Under the pieces are notes generated by a model. That model saw nothing but the letters and a program-made list of their open reading frames with translations. It was not told the DNA's origin and searched no databases. From positions 231,308 through 295,307 of the forward strand of contig NZ_HE578923.1 of the NCBI RefSeq assembly GCF_000313565.1: a stretch of 64,000 bases of DNA. The letters run 5' to 3'. Position 1 is the stretch's first letter. The number at the start of each line of letters is the position of its first letter. Shown here in pieces: positions 63,378-64,000 of the stretch. The stretch comes from Dielma fastidiosa. Its GTDB lineage: Bacteria; Bacillota_I; Bacilli_A; Erysipelotrichales; Erysipelotrichaceae. The translations under genes were made by a program, and so were the position numbers.

Positions 63378-63779
63378 ATGACAAGTTCAAAAATTAAAAT
63401 GACAATTGATGCTCCACTGACATGTGTCTGGGAGGTTGTGACTTCGCTTGAAAATTATACTTGGCGCAGTGACATAAGCAAGCTTGAAGTGATCAATGAT
63501 AAACAATTTGTGGAAATTTCGCAAGAAGGGATTTCTACCTATTTTACGATAACTGTCACAAAGCCATATCAGCAATGGGCGTTCGATATTGAGAATGACA
63601 ATATGACAGGGCATTGGATCGGCAATTTTACAGACCATGAAACTTACACAGAGGTTGAATTTATTGAAACAGTTACAGCTAAAAAGATACTGATGAAACC
63701 TTTTATTAAGATGTATTTAAAAAAGCAGCAGGCTATATACTGTCAGGATTTGAAACGGGCTGTTAAGGATAGAAATTGA
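63378..63779 (+). CDS. SRPBCC (START-like) family protein
   Basis: The 133-residue protein has the SRPBCC pattern: an opening strand, the I-D-A-P-L-T-C-V-W-E-V-V-T-S-L-E-N-Y segment and a long C-terminal helix. Such folds bind hydrophobic ligands and include polyketide cyclases and AHSA1-like proteins; no ligand is known here. AGGAGG precedes the ATG. Confidence 0.85.
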   Translation: MTSSKIKMTIDAPLTCVWEVVTSLENYTWRSDISKLEVINDKQFVEISQEGISTYFTITVTKPYQQWAFDIENDNMTGHWIGNFTDHETYTEVEFIETVTAKKILMKPFIKMYLKKQQAIYCQDLKRAVKDRN

Positions 63780-63835
63780 AGTGAGGAAAAAGCTTCATAT
63801 ATCGCTGATTTCATTATCTTCTTATAATTATGGTG

Positions 63836-63857
63836 TAAACCCTAAAAAGGATTTACG
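63836..63857. repeat. Imperfect inverted repeat near the window end
   Basis: GTAAACCC and GGATTTAC form an eight-base inverted repeat with one mismatch around six bases. TATAAT at 63823-63828 just upstream may be the -10 of a gene beyond the window. A second perfect inverted repeat, CTTAACA and TGTTAAG, lies at 63979-63999. No gene is seen in the last 220 bases. Confidence 0.35.
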
Positions 63858-64000
63858 TCTTGGAAAATGTTTGTGTTACATAGAGTTATATAAGGGAAGG
63901 TTCTCCATACCCGTATATTCAATCGCTTTAGAAGGATTCTAATTCATTTTCAACAGCTATTACAATAAAAATTTGCATCTTAACACACTTTATGTTAAGA

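Overview
The window comes from a low-to-moderate GC, Gram-positive-type anaerobe of the Firmicutes. The gene set suggests an Erysipelotrichia-like gut bacterium: AdhE, a type III glutamine synthetase, a split ferredoxin-type glutamate synthase, LCP proteins, a glmS ribozyme, and a diacylglycerol glycosyltransferase/flippase cluster. The taxonomic call is an inference from gene content and style, not from a marker gene. No rRNA, tRNA, CRISPR array, phage or transposase was found.

Left part (1-10130): the end of a MupG-type muramidase with its GntR/UTRA regulator; the Mg2+ transporter MgtE behind a short overlapping upstream ORF; adhE with Rex-like and cre-like sites; a MerR regulator whose textbook 19-bp-spacer operator sits in front of a secreted FMN/FAD reductase lipoprotein; and a small XRE membrane regulator.

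10.3-22.1 kb is a tightly packed sugar operon: split transketolase, a TIM paralogue, a LarA-superfamily protein, a class I mannose-6-P isomerase homologue, fructose-type PTS EIIB, EIIC and EIIA as separate genes, a class II aldolase, a PRD activator, a mutarotase and a PfkB kinase. Together these would import, isomerise or epimerise, doubly phosphorylate and cleave a sugar, but the combination matches no pathway I can name. It is the best candidate here for an undescribed system.

22.1-31.8 kb mixes housekeeping and accessory genes: a TfoX-like protein, a two-domain polyphosphate:AMP phosphotransferase, an XRE/TPR-like regulator, a HAD phosphatase, glnN, a carA remnant, and an AbiE-type toxin-antitoxin locus with two operator palindromes, an intact antitoxin and a broken toxin gene. 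It ends with a low-molecular-weight phosphatase.

31.9-50 kb centres on amide nitrogen: glmS with its ribozyme, a three-gene split glutamate synthase followed by asnB, two LCP paralogues, a PadR/flavoprotein pair, purA, and a glnA-ANTAR-pyrG operon. Three nitrogen units (glnN, the glutamate synthase operon, glnA) each have a promoter followed by a leader terminator. The terminator's 5' arm begins AAAGRY and can alternatively sit in a six-base loop with A1 and G4. With an ANTAR antiterminator gene in the glnA operon, this looks like a local RNA-based nitrogen regulon.

50-64 kb holds a SAP-like protein and an MBL hydrolase, a two-component system with an ABC/FtsX exporter and a secreted protein, a glycolipid cluster in which the second glycosyltransferase is fused to a RecX-like domain, the exoribonuclease YhaM, and an AraC regulator with an SRPBCC protein.
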